64,000 nucleotides of DNA from Burkholderiaceae bacterium (GTDB lineage Bacteria > Pseudomonadota > Gammaproteobacteria > Burkholderiales > Burkholderiaceae_C): the NCBI GenBank assembly GCA_016790575.1, contig JAEUOU010000022.1, forward strand, positions 18,076 to 82,075, read 5' to 3'. Under the pieces are notes generated by a model. That model was not told the origin of the DNA, did no database searches, and worked only from the letters and a program-made list of their open reading frames with translations. Positions 36,390-45,529 of this stretch are shown in pieces. The translations under genes were made by a program, and so were the position numbers. Numbering within the stretch: the first letter of the stretch is position 1; each line of letters begins with the position of its first letter.

Positions 36390-38182
36390 AAAGCGCTCCT
36401 TTGACCCCACACCGCCAGCGCCGCCAGCGCCCGCAGTTCCCGCGTGAAATTGCCTCGCCCATCGCGGTGACGGTCCAGCATGGTGGCGACCACGGCCGGC
36501 TCGAACATCTGATCGATCAGCGGGCTCTGTGCAAGCGTCCGGCGCAACCAGTCGTGCAATTCGCCCTTGAACCAGTCGCCGATGGGCACGGTGAACATCT
36601 GCTTCTTGCGGTAAGCCAGGTCTTCGCCGATCAGCGGCACGGCGGCGCGCTTGAACCAGTGTTTCTTGTCACCCTGCGCCGACAGTTTGGTCGCGCCGCG
36701 GGAACGGAAGGCGAATTCCATCATGCGCCAGTCCAGGAACGGCGTGCGCGCCTCGATGCTGACGGCCATGCCCATGCGGTCGGGCTTGACCAGGTTGTTG
36801 CCGCTCAGCAGCAGTTGCATGTCGAGGTACAGCGCCTGATTCACCCGGTCGAAGTGAGCGGCTTCCTCGAACCAGGGCTTGGCCGCGACCGAGAAACTGT
36901 CGATGCCATCCAGCCGCGCCCGAAGCTCCGGCCGGTACAGCGCGGTCTTCGCTGCCGGTGCGAACAGCGAAATGGCATCAAAGTAATGCCGCTGGAAGTC
37001 AGCATCCGACAGTGTGAGCGCGTCCGGCCGCCCGAAAAAGGCGGCGTATTTGTCGTACCCGGCAAACAACTCGTCGCCGCCATCGCCGGTCAGCACCACC
37101 TTGACGTGCTTCGCAGCCAGCTCACTGACCCGCAACGTGGGCATGAACGAGGCATCGCCGTGCGGCTGGTCCAGGTGGTGCAACACCAACGGCCACCGGT
37201 CCAGCATGTTGAGTTCGGCCACCTCGCTCGTGTGGTCGCAGCCGAAGCGCCGCGCCGCCTCCAAGGCAAAGGCCGACTCGTCATAGCGCGGGTCTTCAAA
37301 GCCGATGCAGAAGGTTCTGACCGGCCGGTCCACATGGCGCGCCATCAGGCCGACGATGGTGCTGGAATCGACGCCGCCCGACAGAAAGGCACCAAAAGGA
37401 ACATCGGCGCGCAGGCGAATGCGGGTGGCGTCGTCGAGCAGCGCCAGGAACTCCTCCGCCCATTCGTCGAACGCGAAGTCCCGCTCGCGTTGGTCGGCCA
37501 GGCGCCACCAACGCCGGGTCTGCACCGAGTTGCCTCGCCCGAACCGCATCCAGGTGCCGGGCAACACATGACGAACGCCTTGGTACGCGGTCCACGGAAC
37601 GGGGACGTAATTGAAGCTCAGGTAGTGGTGAATCGCTTCCAGATCAATAGCAGACTGTGACCGTTTGACGCTGGGTATGGCCCAAAAAGCCTTGATTTCC
37701 GACGCGAATAGCATGCGCTGGCCGTCATCGGCCACGTACAGCGGCTTCACGCCGATGCGGTCGCGCGCCAGGTACAGCGCGTCTTCGCGGGCGTCGTCGA
37801 TGGCGATCGCGAACATGCCGTTCAGTCGTTTCAGGCAGGCAATGCCTTCGCGCTCGTACAGGCGCAGGATGACCTCGGTGTCCGAATGCGTGTCCAGCCG
37901 CACGCCTTGCTGCCGCAGTTCGGCCGCCAGTTCGACGTGGTTGAAGATTTCGCCGTTCTGCACCACGGCGATCTGTCCGTCGTCGCTCACGAAGGGCTGG
38001 TGGCCGCCCCCGATGTCGATGATGGACAGGCGCCGGTTGCCCACCGCCACGCCGCGTGCCGGGGCGTGGTGGACGCCTTCGTCGTCCGGCCCGCGGTGCA
38101 CCAGGCTGCGGGCCATGGCGCGCAGGTCGTCGGCCGGCAGCTCGTTGCCGCGGCGATCCCAGTAGCCGAAGATGCCACACAT
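36386..38182 (-). CDS. AsnB-like glutamine-dependent amidotransferase
   Basis: 598 residues. Class II glutaminase with the N-terminal nucleophile in MCGIFGYWDRRGNELPAD and LVHRGPDDEGVHHAP, LSIIDIGGGHQPF, VVQNGEIFNHVELAAELRQQ. The synthetase domain has the ATP loop PFGAFLSGGVDSSTIVGLM and LTGDGGDELFAGYDKYAAFF. In polysaccharide loci such proteins amidate sugar carboxyls rather than aspartate. Residues encoded by 37648-37684 are an in-frame copy of the dispersed repeat, giving AIPSVKRSQSAI where family members have a shorter linker. Its GC content is far higher than that of the downstream sugar genes. Confidence 0.9.
   Translation of the reverse strand: MCGIFGYWDRRGNELPADDLRAMARSLVHRGPDDEGVHHAPARGVAVGNRRLSIIDIGGGHQPFVSDDGQIAVVQNGEIFNHVELAAELRQQGVRLDTHSDTEVILRLYEREGIACLKRLNGMFAIAIDDAREDALYLARDRIGVKPLYVADDGQRMLFASEIKAFWAIPSVKRSQSAIDLEAIHHYLSFNYVPVPWTAYQGVRHVLPGTWMRFGRGNSVQTRRWWRLADQRERDFAFDEWAEEFLALLDDATRIRLRADVPFGAFLSGGVDSSTIVGLMARHVDRPVRTFCIGFEDPRYDESAFALEAARRFGCDHTSEVAELNMLDRWPLVLHHLDQPHGDASFMPTLRVSELAAKHVKVVLTGDGGDELFAGYDKYAAFFGRPDALTLSDADFQRHYFDAISLFAPAAKTALYRPELRARLDGIDSFSVAAKPWFEEAAHFDRVNQALYLDMQLLLSGNNLVKPDRMGMAVSIEARTPFLDWRMMEFAFRSRGATKLSAQGDKKHWFKRAAVPLIGEDLAYRKKQMFTVPIGDWFKGELHDWLRRTLAQSPLIDQMFEPAVVATMLDRHRDGRGNFTRELRALAALAVWGQRSAF
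37648..37684 (+). repeat. dispersed 37-bp repeat, copy 4 (inside the AsnB-like gene)
   Basis: Reads ATAGCAGACTGTGACC then TTTGACGCTGGGTATGGCCC on the plus strand. It differs from the intergenic copy at 44344 at only a few positions. The coding strand is the opposite one, and the frame stays open through the element. Confidence 0.8.
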
Positions 38183-38183
38183 C

Positions 38184-38741
38184 TCAGTTGGCCCCCTGCC
38201 CGCTCAGGCGGCCCAGCGTCCACCAGATGATCCGGGCGTCCAGCCAGAGAGAATGCTCGCGGGCGTAGCGCAGGTCGGCATCCAGCCGCTGTGTGCCTTG
38301 CGCGTCTGAGCGGTACAGCGCCTGGGCCAGTCCGGTGATGCCCGGGCGCACGCTGCAACGCAAGGCCCAGTCCGCTTCGGAATACAGGCTGCGCTGCGCC
38401 GGCACATCGGGGCGCGGCCCGACCAGGCTCATGTCGCCCAGCAGCACGTTGATCAATTGCGGCAGCTCGTCGATGCTGGTGCGCCGGATGAAGCGGCCGA
38501 CGCGGGTGATGCGCGGGTCATTGTCGGCCGTGAAGTAGGGGCCGATCGCGGCCGCGTTCTTCACCATGCTGCGGAACTTGTACATGCCAAATTCCCGCCC
38601 GCCCCGACCCACGCGGGTCTGACGGAACAGCACGGGCAGGCCGGATTCGGACGCAATGAACAACGCCGTCAGCACCAGCAGGGGGCTCAGCGACAGCAGC
38701 GCAATCAGCGCCGCAGCAATATCCAGGACACGCTTCATCAC
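38184..38741 (-). CDS. initiating phosphoglycosyl transferase (PglC/WcaJ catalytic-domain type)
   Basis: 185 residues, only the catalytic core without the extra WcaJ membrane bundle. One N-terminal hydrophobic helix ([20 protein letters not shown]) is followed by [45 protein letters not shown] and [11 protein letters not shown], the monotopic PGT signature with its catalytic Asp-Glu. It transfers a phosphosugar to undecaprenyl phosphate and so starts glycan assembly on the inner membrane. Coupled to the preceding gene by ATGA. Confidence 0.92.
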   Translation of the reverse strand: MMKRVLDIAAALIALLSLSPLLVLTALFIASESGLPVLFRQTRVGRGGREFGMYKFRSMVKNAAAIGPYFTADNDPRITRVGRFIRRTSIDELPQLINVLLGDMSLVGPRPDVPAQRSLYSEADWALRCSVRPGITGLAQALYRSDAQGTQRLDADLRYAREHSLWLDARIIWWTLGRLSGQGAN

Positions 38742-39553
38742 AGTTCTTTACGGAGGATCGTCATCCGCTGAGAAATTGCGCGAATCTGCTCGGCAATGCG
38801 GTGCCGGTCAGACTCCATTTGTGCGGCCGAACGGGTCGACGCATTGGTTTCTGCCTGCCTGAGCGCCATGATCTCCGACTCGAATGCGGCCGCTGAGTCG
38901 GCGCGATGGAAAGTGCGCGACAAAATGACGGCGCCAGAACCCAGGCGGACATGTTCAGCCATAACGTCACGACCGGGCAGCAAGCCTTCATTCAACCTTG
39001 CAATACCGCCGAATCCGAAGCGAAGCCCGCGTGCCTTCGCCGCCGCAGCAACACGGTCAACATCGCCCCTCGCCAACGGTTCGAACATGAATCGATCCCC
39101 TTGAGACAGGTGCAAATCGTTCAGCCCCACATACACTTCCTCGATTCCCGGGGTGTCGATCCACTCGTCCATCGTTGCCAGGGCGCCGCCGGTTTCCAGC
39201 AAAGGCACGACCGGAACACGACCCGCCACCAGGCCACAGAAATCGCGCACAGCAGTGGCACCGGAGAACATGGGAAGCATCAACAGATCCGCGCCTTGTT
39301 CCAACACGGCATCAATTTCGGCCGCACTGTCCTCATTCAAGGGATTCACCCGGACCATCAGGCGGGCACGACGCAACACCGACTTGATTCGCCCCACGTC
39401 TTCGAGGGCGTGCGCGCTGATGAAACTGTTCAGCCCTGCCTGACGCTCAGCTTTACCCAATCGCTCCAGGTCAACCCATAGTCGAACACCCTCAAGAGCG
39501 TCGCCACGGCGCGCAAATTCGGTGTCGTTCGTGATCAGTATGAGGTCAAGCAT
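38738..39553 (-). CDS. HpcH/HpaI aldolase-like protein inside the glycan operon
   Basis: 271 residues. Barrel motifs of the HpcH/HpaI/CitE superfamily: LMVRVNPLNEDSAAEIDAVL, GADLLMLPMFSGATAVRDF, VVPLLETGGALATMDEWI and EEVYVGLNDLHLSQGDRFM. The family's Arg, Glu and Asp positions appear conserved in RVNP, LLETGG and GLNDL. The last 35 residues are a predicted charged helix or coiled coil. Family members make or split pyruvate-derived aldols, so it could supply or trim a keto-sugar unit, but no role in glycan synthesis is established. Coupled to the sugar transferase gene by ATGA. Confidence 0.8.
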   Translation of the reverse strand: MLDLILITNDTEFARRGDALEGVRLWVDLERLGKAERQAGLNSFISAHALEDVGRIKSVLRRARLMVRVNPLNEDSAAEIDAVLEQGADLLMLPMFSGATAVRDFCGLVAGRVPVVPLLETGGALATMDEWIDTPGIEEVYVGLNDLHLSQGDRFMFEPLARGDVDRVAAAAKARGLRFGFGGIARLNEGLLPGRDVMAEHVRLGSGAVILSRTFHRADSAAAFESEIMALRQAETNASTRSAAQMESDRHRIAEQIRAISQRMTILRKEL

Positions 39554-39565
39554 GGCTGTGCCGGA

Positions 39566-41062
39566 TTATCGCCGCAGCGCATGGCGCAAGTCGGGACCGG
39601 AAAGCAGGCCGATGAACACCACGGCGAATGCGCCAGTGACCGCCAAGGTGAGTCCCGTTGGCGTGTCGACGGCCGGCAAGGCGTGCCTTATCCAGGCGGC
39701 AAGCATGACGCCCGACAAGGTCGCTGCCATCAAACGAAGCGGCAGCCAGCGTTTCGCTGCGGAACCCAGGGCGACCAGTACCACCGCAGCGACCGTCACG
39801 TAGGCCAGGTTCAGCATCACCATCAGACGTTCACCGTCACCGCCGGCCCAGTTGCCGGCGCCCAACAGCCCGGTCAATACGGCTCCATAGGCCAGAGCGG
39901 CAAGCCGCATCTTGCCCTGCACCGCCAATACGGTCAGCCCCACCGCGGTGACTGCCTGGGGCAACAAACTCCACGCACCACTTGCGCCCCAAAGGGCAAC
40001 CCGGCTCAGCGCTGGCGGATCCATGCGGCCCCAGCCGAACAAAAGCGCAGCCAGCGACGGTGCGCCCAAAAAAAGTCCTGCGGCCGCGGCGCAGGCCAAA
40101 GTCCAGGCCAGCGCCATGGCAGCCCGGATGGCGGTATCGGCCGCCGCAGACCGGTGTCCCGTGTCAGTGCGGTCCGCCAATGCCCGTGCGATGGCGGGAA
40201 ACGCGAGTGTGGCGACCAGCTGAATGGCCAGGACCAGCGGCAACTCGATCAGTTTCCACGCGTAGTTGAAGGTCGCCAATGCCCCTTCGCCCGACTGGGA
40301 AGCCAATGATCGCGCGACGAAAGGCAGCGCCAGCGGCAGGCCCGCCGACAGCCCCGCCCAAAGCCACACCGATGCGGCGGGCGAGGCGGGCCCGTCCCCT
40401 GACGCCGGTACCCGGATCGCATCGGTCCCATCGCCCGGAAAGACACCGCGCCGCAAGCGCCACGCCTGCCAGAGCAGGCGCAGGCCCATGGCCAGCAGGA
40501 AAAAGAGACAAAAAACCCGAAAAGCCCACGTATTTTGGTGCCCTATCGCTATCCAAAGCATTGCACCGATCAACACCCCGTTGACCACCAGGTTGGCGCC
40601 GTACATGCCGGCAAAGTCGCGAAGATGCTGCAGCCGGGTGGACCACAGGGCAGCCAATAACGCCAGCGGAAGCGCCAAGGCGCTCCAGATCATGGCCTCA
40701 GAGGCCGTTTCACGCAGAGGTTGCGGGACACCCACCGCCAGAATCGACAGCGCTGGGTCACGGCCAAATCCCAGCAAAAGCCCCAGCCCGGCGCCCAACA
40801 GCAGCAGTGAGCGCGCCAGCCTGCGCTGGGTTGCCGCCTGTGCGTCCGGTGTCTGGCGCGCCCAATGTGGCAACAACACATAGGCCAGCGCGCCGCTGGC
40901 CAATAATCCGGCCACCCAGTCGGGCAGGGTCAACATCAGCACCACCACGTCGCCCAGGCCCGTTGCGCCAAATGCAGCAGCCTGGGCCGATTCGCGCGCG
41001 AGACCGAGAATGCGACTCGCCAGCAACAGGGACAGGGACAGCAAACCGGCGCGCAGCAACAT
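39566..41062 (-). CDS. MurJ/MviN-family lipid-linked substrate flippase
   Basis: 498 residues from [20 protein letters not shown]; a longer reading frame to 41275 runs antisense to lysS and is rejected. About 13-14 membrane helices. The N-terminal [20 protein letters not shown] matches the MurJ start region, and MOP-superfamily features continue ([20 protein letters not shown]). MurJ moves lipid II; a paralogue at the head of a glycan operon could instead carry the undecaprenyl-linked glycan, taking the role of Wzx. No wzx or wzy gene is seen. Whether the genome has another murJ is not visible. Confidence 0.85.
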   Translation of the reverse strand: MLLRAGLLSLSLLLASRILGLARESAQAAAFGATGLGDVVVLMLTLPDWVAGLLASGALAYVLLPHWARQTPDAQAATQRRLARSLLLLGAGLGLLLGFGRDPALSILAVGVPQPLRETASEAMIWSALALPLALLAALWSTRLQHLRDFAGMYGANLVVNGVLIGAMLWIAIGHQNTWAFRVFCLFFLLAMGLRLLWQAWRLRRGVFPGDGTDAIRVPASGDGPASPAASVWLWAGLSAGLPLALPFVARSLASQSGEGALATFNYAWKLIELPLVLAIQLVATLAFPAIARALADRTDTGHRSAAADTAIRAAMALAWTLACAAAAGLFLGAPSLAALLFGWGRMDPPALSRVALWGASGAWSLLPQAVTAVGLTVLAVQGKMRLAALAYGAVLTGLLGAGNWAGGDGERLMVMLNLAYVTVAAVVLVALGSAAKRWLPLRLMAATLSGVMLAAWIRHALPAVDTPTGLTLAVTGAFAVVFIGLLSGPDLRHALRR

Positions 41063-41121
41063 GGCGCCGATTATGGATTCAGCCAAAGGATCCCTCTTCA
41101 GAATCGGGGAGCCGAAAAAAC

Positions 41122-41127
41122 TAAAAT
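41122..41127 (+). promoter_or_regulatory. -10 box candidate (TAAAAT) for lysS
   Basis: AAACTAAAATCTCC about 75 bases upstream of the lysS ATG. A good -35 at 17-base spacing is not seen; TTCAGA lies 19 bases upstream. It lies within 60 bases of the divergent murJ-like start. Confidence 0.35.
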
Positions 41128-41201
41128 CTCCTGTTTCGGCGAATAGTGCCTGTGGCACCGCCTTCTGCTGGCGCCCGCCGCGCCCCTTACCCAGCCTGCC
41201 C

Positions 41202-42767
41202 ATGTCCGAGACCACCCCTACCCCAGCCCCCCAGGATGAAAACCAGCTGATCGCCGAACGCCGCGAAAAGCTCAAGGCACTGCGCGAGGCTCAGGCCCAA
41301 GGCAAAGGCGTCGCATTCCCGAACGATTTCAAGCCCGAAGACCATGCCGCCGCATTGCTGGTGGCGCATGGGGACAAACCGGCAGAGGCATTCACCGGCG
41401 ACAATGCGATCACAGTTACCGCCAAGATCGCCGGCCGGATGATGCTCAAACGGGTGATGGGCAAGGCCAGTTTCGCGACGCTCCAAGACGCCACCGGACG
41501 CTTTCAGATTTACGTCACCCGTGATGGCGTCGGCGAAGAAGCCTACACGGCCTTCAAGCACTGGGACCTGGGTGACATCGTGGCGGCAGAAGGCACCCTG
41601 TTCAAGACCCGTACCGGCGAGTTGTCGGTACAGACGACCCACATCAGGCTCCTGACAAAAAGCCTGCGTCCCATGCCGGACAAGTTTCACGGCATCCACG
41701 ACCAGGAGGTCAAGTACCGCCAGCGCTACGTGGATCTGATGACCGACGAGGCGGCCCGCAAGCGCTTTGTCGCTCGCAGCAAAGCCGTCAGTGGCATCCG
41801 CGAATTCATGGTCGCGCATGAGTTTCTGGAAGTTGAAACACCCATGCTGCACCCGATCCCGGGCGGGGCCAATGCCAGGCCCTTCGTGACCCACCACAAT
41901 GCGCTGGAGCAGGAGATGTTCCTGCGCATTGCACCCGAGCTCTACCTCAAGCGCCTGATCGTGGGCGGCTTCGAGCGCGTGTTCGAGATCAACCGCAACT
42001 TCCGCAACGAGGGCATCTCGGTCCGGCACAACCCGGAATTCACCATGATGGAGTTCTATGCGGCGTACTGGAACTATCGTGATCTCATGGGGTTTACCGA
42101 GCAACTCATCCGCGATGCAGCACTCAAGGCCGTGGGTACGCTGCAGCTGAGTTACCAGGGTCGCGGGGTCGATCTGTCCCAACCCTTTGCGCGCCTGACC
42201 ATCCGCGAGGCCATCTTCCAGTACACCGAAGCCGGCGCCCATGTGGACGACACCGCCTGGCTGATCAGCGCCCTCAAGAAGCTGGGCAAAACCGACGAGA
42301 AGGACAAGCTGTCCACCCGCAGCCTGGCCAGCCTGCAGGTGCTTTACTTTGAAGAAACCGTGGAAGACAAGCTCTGGCAGCCGACCTTCATCATGGAGCA
42401 CCCCACCGAGATTTCCCCGCTGGCGCGCGCCAACGACGCCCGCCCCGAGGTGACCGAACGCTTTGAGCTCTACATCACCGGCCGCGAATTCGGCAATGGT
42501 TTTTCCGAGCTCAATGACGCCGAAGACCAGGCCGCCCGTTTCCACGCCCAGGTGGCGGCCAAGGACGGTGGTGACGACGAAGCCATGTTCTACGACCACG
42601 ACTTTGTCCGCGCGCTGGAATACGGCATGCCGCCCACCGGCGGCTGCGGCATCGGCATCGACCGCCTGATGATGCTGCTGACCGACAGCCCCAGCATCCG
42701 GGACGTCATCCTGTTCCCGGCGCTGCGCCGCGAGCACGACACGCCGGCGCCCCGACGCGAGGCCTGA
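41202..42767 (+). CDS. lysS: lysyl-tRNA synthetase (class II)
   Basis: 521 residues from [20 protein letters not shown]. The OB-fold anticodon domain includes [20 protein letters not shown] and [20 protein letters not shown]. Class II motifs are [59 protein letters not shown] and [40 protein letters not shown] is LysS-specific. A longer upstream frame overlapping the divergent murJ-like gene is not supported. Confidence 0.98.
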   Translation: MSETTPTPAPQDENQLIAERREKLKALREAQAQGKGVAFPNDFKPEDHAAALLVAHGDKPAEAFTGDNAITVTAKIAGRMMLKRVMGKASFATLQDATGRFQIYVTRDGVGEEAYTAFKHWDLGDIVAAEGTLFKTRTGELSVQTTHIRLLTKSLRPMPDKFHGIHDQEVKYRQRYVDLMTDEAARKRFVARSKAVSGIREFMVAHEFLEVETPMLHPIPGGANARPFVTHHNALEQEMFLRIAPELYLKRLIVGGFERVFEINRNFRNEGISVRHNPEFTMMEFYAAYWNYRDLMGFTEQLIRDAALKAVGTLQLSYQGRGVDLSQPFARLTIREAIFQYTEAGAHVDDTAWLISALKKLGKTDEKDKLSTRSLASLQVLYFEETVEDKLWQPTFIMEHPTEISPLARANDARPEVTERFELYITGREFGNGFSELNDAEDQAARFHAQVAAKDGGDDEAMFYDHDFVRALEYGMPPTGGCGIGIDRLMMLLTDSPSIRDVILFPALRREHDTPAPRREA

Positions 42768-42795
42768 ACGCCCCTTCCCCGCCCTTGGGGGGCGT
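42768..42795 (+). terminator. hairpin after lysS (weak terminator candidate)
   Basis: ACGCCCC/GGGGCGT (42768-42774 with 42789-42795) directly after the lysS stop, at the convergent junction with a small membrane-protein gene. No T run follows on either strand. Confidence 0.3.
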
Positions 42796-43097
42796 CAGGA
42801 CCGGGGAATGTCGCGGGCTTCGACGTCGGTCACATCGTCCGCGGCGGGCCGGCGGACACCGGTTCGGGCCGCCGCCCCGTCGGCCGCAGCCGTCGGGCGC
42901 CACCGGCCTTGCCGGCTTCGCACCACACGCCAGGTTTCCCACAGCGCGGGGCGCCGGCCGGTGAGCAGCGCCCGCAACACGACGAACAATGCCACCACCA
43001 CCCCCGCCGCCAGCAGGCTGAGCGCAAAAACAGCCGCCAGGGCAGCCAGCAGGAATCTCAGCAACAGCGACAGGGTGCGCTGCAGGAGTGTGGACAT
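42795..43097 (-). CDS. small membrane protein of unknown function
   Basis: 100 residues from the ATG at 43097, which has GGAAGGG nine bases upstream; an ATG three codons earlier is too close to that site. One long hydrophobic stretch (FLLAALAAVFALSLLAAGVV) probably forms one or two membrane helices, followed by VLRALLTGRRPALWETWRVV and a basic, Arg/Ala-rich tail. No family recognised. It lies between nagZ and the convergent lysS. A longer reading frame extends into nagZ and is not supported. Confidence 0.6.
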   Translation of the reverse strand: MSTLLQRTLSLLLRFLLAALAAVFALSLLAAGVVVALFVVLRALLTGRRPALWETWRVVRSRQGRWRPTAAADGAAARTGVRRPAADDVTDVEARDIPRS

Positions 43098-43213
43098 CAG
43101 GATCATCCCTTCCGGCGCGAAAGCGCGCGCCTCGGTGAACAAGGTCTGCAGATGGGGACTGCGCCGCGAATGACCAGCCCCGGCGTCACCCCTGCCCCCA
43201 AAAAATCTGCTCC

Positions 43214-44311
43214 TCAGGGCAACAACGCCAGCGCCTGCTGGTAGGTGGTGCTGCACATCAGCGCATCCCACGGCGCCGGGATGCCGGCCGGCAGCAGCGA
43301 CAGGCGCCGCAGCTCGCTGGCTTCGCGCGCTTGCCAGCGGCCTTTGAGCTGGGCTTCCGCCAGGCCGTCCAGCAGTTCGTCCACCGCCTGGCCGCCGTCC
43401 AGGCTCTGGTTGCACAGCAGCACCAGGTCGCAGCCTGCGTCCAGTGCCGCCACCGCCGCTTCGGTGTAGCCCACCTCCCGGCCGTCGATCCGCCGCGCGC
43501 CGGCCATCGACAGGTCGTCACTGAAGATGGCCCCGTCAAAACCCAGCTGCCGGCGCAGGATGTCCTCCAGCCAACGGCGCGAGAAACCCGCCGGGCGGCT
43601 GTCCACCCGTGGATACACCACATGCGCGGGCATGACACTGGTCAGCACCGAACTGAGCCAGCCATACGGTGCCGCATCATCGGCGAGGATGGCCTTGAGG
43701 CTGCGCCGGTCGACCGGAATCTCGATGTGGGAGTCGGCGCGCACAAAGCCATGCCCCGGGAAATGTTTGCCGCAGGCCGCCATGCCGGCGCGCAGCAGCC
43801 CGTGCATCAGGCTTTTGGCCAGCACGGTGACGACCCGCGGGTCGGCATGAAAGGCCCGGTCACCGATCACGCTGCTGCGGGACTGGTCGGTGTCGGCCCA
43901 GTCCAGGTCCAGCACCGGGGTGAAGCTGAAATCCACGCCACAGGCGCGCAGTTCGGCCGCGAGCACGTAGCCGGCGGCGCTGGCCGCGTTCTGCGCCCGC
44001 AGGGCGCCCGAGCCGGCCGCCCCTTTGCCATCGTCCATCCACATCTGTCCGAAAGCCCGCATCGGCGGCAGGTGGGTGAAGCCGTCGGTGCGAAAGCGCT
44101 GCACCCGACCGCCTTCATGGTCGACGCAGATCAGCAGATCCTCCCGCACCGCCTTGATCTGGGCGCACAGCTCGGCCAGCTGGGCACGGTGGTGCCAGTT
44201 GCGGGCAAACAGGATCAGTCCACCGGTCAACGGGTGGGCCAGACGGCGCCGATCGTCGGCGTTCAACGCCGTGCCGGCGATGTCCAGAATCAGGGGAGCG
44301 TGCGGGTTCAT
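43214..44311 (-). CDS. nagZ: beta-N-acetylhexosaminidase (glycoside hydrolase family 3)
   Basis: 365 residues. Cytosolic enzyme that removes GlcNAc from muropeptides in cell-wall recycling. [40 protein letters not shown], the catalytic-loop motif [20 protein letters not shown] (His and Asp) and [20 protein letters not shown] (nucleophile Asp) are all present. It follows acpS, separated by a copy of the dispersed repeat, and ends the rpoE-lepA-era-acpS-nagZ series. Confidence 0.97.
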   Translation of the reverse strand: MNPHAPLILDIAGTALNADDRRRLAHPLTGGLILFARNWHHRAQLAELCAQIKAVREDLLICVDHEGGRVQRFRTDGFTHLPPMRAFGQMWMDDGKGAAGSGALRAQNAASAAGYVLAAELRACGVDFSFTPVLDLDWADTDQSRSSVIGDRAFHADPRVVTVLAKSLMHGLLRAGMAACGKHFPGHGFVRADSHIEIPVDRRSLKAILADDAAPYGWLSSVLTSVMPAHVVYPRVDSRPAGFSRRWLEDILRRQLGFDGAIFSDDLSMAGARRIDGREVGYTEAAVAALDAGCDLVLLCNQSLDGGQAVDELLDGLAEAQLKGRWQAREASELRRLSLLPAGIPAPWDALMCSTTYQQALALLP

Positions 44312-44343
44312 GGGGATTCAGAACGATAATGATGTCATTTTTG

Positions 44344-44380
44344 ATAGCAAACAATGACCATTTGACGCTGGGTAATGGCC
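44344..44380 (+). repeat. dispersed 37-bp repeat, copy 5
   Basis: Reads ATAGCAAACAATGACC then TTTGACGCTGGGTAATGGCC. It occupies the gap between acpS and nagZ. Confidence 0.85.
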
Positions 44381-44390
44381 ATTTTTATCA

Positions 44391-44783
44391 CTATTTTTGT
44401 TCCACCACGCAGAAACTGGCTGCGTAGTCGGTCTCGTCGGTCACGCTGACGTGCGCCACCAGGTTGCGGGCCTCGAACCAGGTCTTCAAACCGCCATGCA
44501 GCACGATGGCCGGCTTGCCACTGACCTCTTTGGTGATTTCGCACAGGCGCCAGCTCATGGGCAAACGCATGCCCAGGCCAATCGCCTTGGAAAACGCCTC
44601 CTTGGCCGAAAACCGCGTGGCCAGGTATCGCACACCCCGCTCCGGCCAGCGCACGCTGCGCGCCTGCCACACCGCCAGTTCGCCGTCGCTGAGCACTTTG
44701 CGGGGGAAACGGTCGCCGTGCCGCTCCAGGCTGGCGCGGATGCGGCGTACATCGCAGATGTCGGTGCCGATGCCGTAGATCAT
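44391..44783 (-). CDS. acpS: holo-acyl-carrier-protein synthase
   Basis: 130 residues from [20 protein letters not shown]. Attaches 4'-phosphopantetheine to acyl carrier protein; AcpP is encoded 12 kb away in the same window. The metal-binding Asp is in GIGTDIC and the Glu in [18 protein letters not shown]. The start overlaps the pdxJ stop (ATGA). Confidence 0.96.
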   Translation of the reverse strand: MIYGIGTDICDVRRIRASLERHGDRFPRKVLSDGELAVWQARSVRWPERGVRYLATRFSAKEAFSKAIGLGMRLPMSWRLCEITKEVSGKPAIVLHGGLKTWFEARNLVAHVSVTDETDYAASFCVVEQK

Positions 44784-45529
44784 CGGCCCGCCGCGTCGAT
44801 GCAGGCCAGATAACCGCGGACGGTGGCCGCATAGCCCTGTTCCAGCGCGTCGGCGATCAGGGCATGGCCGATCGACACTTCCGCCACACCGGGCACGGCG
44901 CGCAGGAAATCGGTCAGGTTGTCCTGGCTCAGATCGTGTCCGGCGTTCACCCCCAGGCCGGCCTCGCGCGCGGCGGCGGCGGCGGCCGCATAGCGCGCAA
45001 GCTGTGTGGCCTGTCCCGCATGCCCCCACGCGGCGGCATAGGGCTCGGTGTACAGCTCCACCCGGTCGGCACCGACCGCGCGGGCCGCCGCCATCTGTTC
45101 GGGCACCGGATCCATGAACAGGCTCACGCGCACCCCCAGCGCGCGGCACTCATGTATCACCGGACGCAGACGCGCGGCATCGTCCGGAAAACTCCAGCCG
45201 TGGTCGCTGGTGAACTGGCCCTGGCTGTCCGGCACAAAGGTCACCTGGTGCGGGCGCACCCGGCGCACAAAGTCCATCAGGTTGTGGAAGGGATTGCCCT
45301 CGATGTTGTATTCCCGGTCCGGCCAGTCCTGCATCAGCGTGGCGAGATCGAACACGTCCTGCGCCCGGATGTGCCGCTCGTCCGGCCGGGGATGCACGGT
45401 GATGCCGTGCGCACCGGCCTGCAGGCACTGCGTCGCCGCGCGGGTGACGGACGGGATGCCCAGATGCCGGGTGTTGCGCACCAGCGCAACCTTGTTGACG
45501 TTGACGGAAAGGGCGGTTGTGGTGGCCAT
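44780..45529 (-). CDS. pdxJ: pyridoxine 5'-phosphate synthase
   Basis: 249 residues. Forms pyridoxine phosphate from 1-deoxyxylulose phosphate and aminoacetone phosphate. [58 protein letters not shown] and [15 protein letters not shown] are PdxJ motifs with conserved Glu and His. ATGA overlaps at both ends couple it to recO and acpS. Confidence 0.97.
   Translation of the reverse strand: MATTTALSVNVNKVALVRNTRHLGIPSVTRAATQCLQAGAHGITVHPRPDERHIRAQDVFDLATLMQDWPDREYNIEGNPFHNLMDFVRRVRPHQVTFVPDSQGQFTSDHGWSFPDDAARLRPVIHECRALGVRVSLFMDPVPEQMAAARAVGADRVELYTEPYAAAWGHAGQATQLARYAAAAAAAREAGLGVNAGHDLSQDNLTDFLRAVPGVAEVSIGHALIADALEQGYAATVRGYLACIDAAGR

Noticed and set aside
36401..37660. 419-residue plus-strand open frame opposite the AsnB-like gene
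   Set aside because: Antisense shadow; its residues mirror the AsnB-like codons.
40515..40551. Further copy of the dispersed repeat inside the murJ-like gene
   Set aside because: It begins ATAGCGATA and has ACC and TGGG in similar places, but only about 21 of 37 positions agree with the nearest copy and the core is not kept; likely chance.
22886..41062. Anti-phage defence island
   Set aside because: All recognisable products are sugar-nucleotide or glycan enzymes; the NeuC-, HisF- and DegT-like proteins have coherent glycan roles and no nuclease or sensor genes are present.
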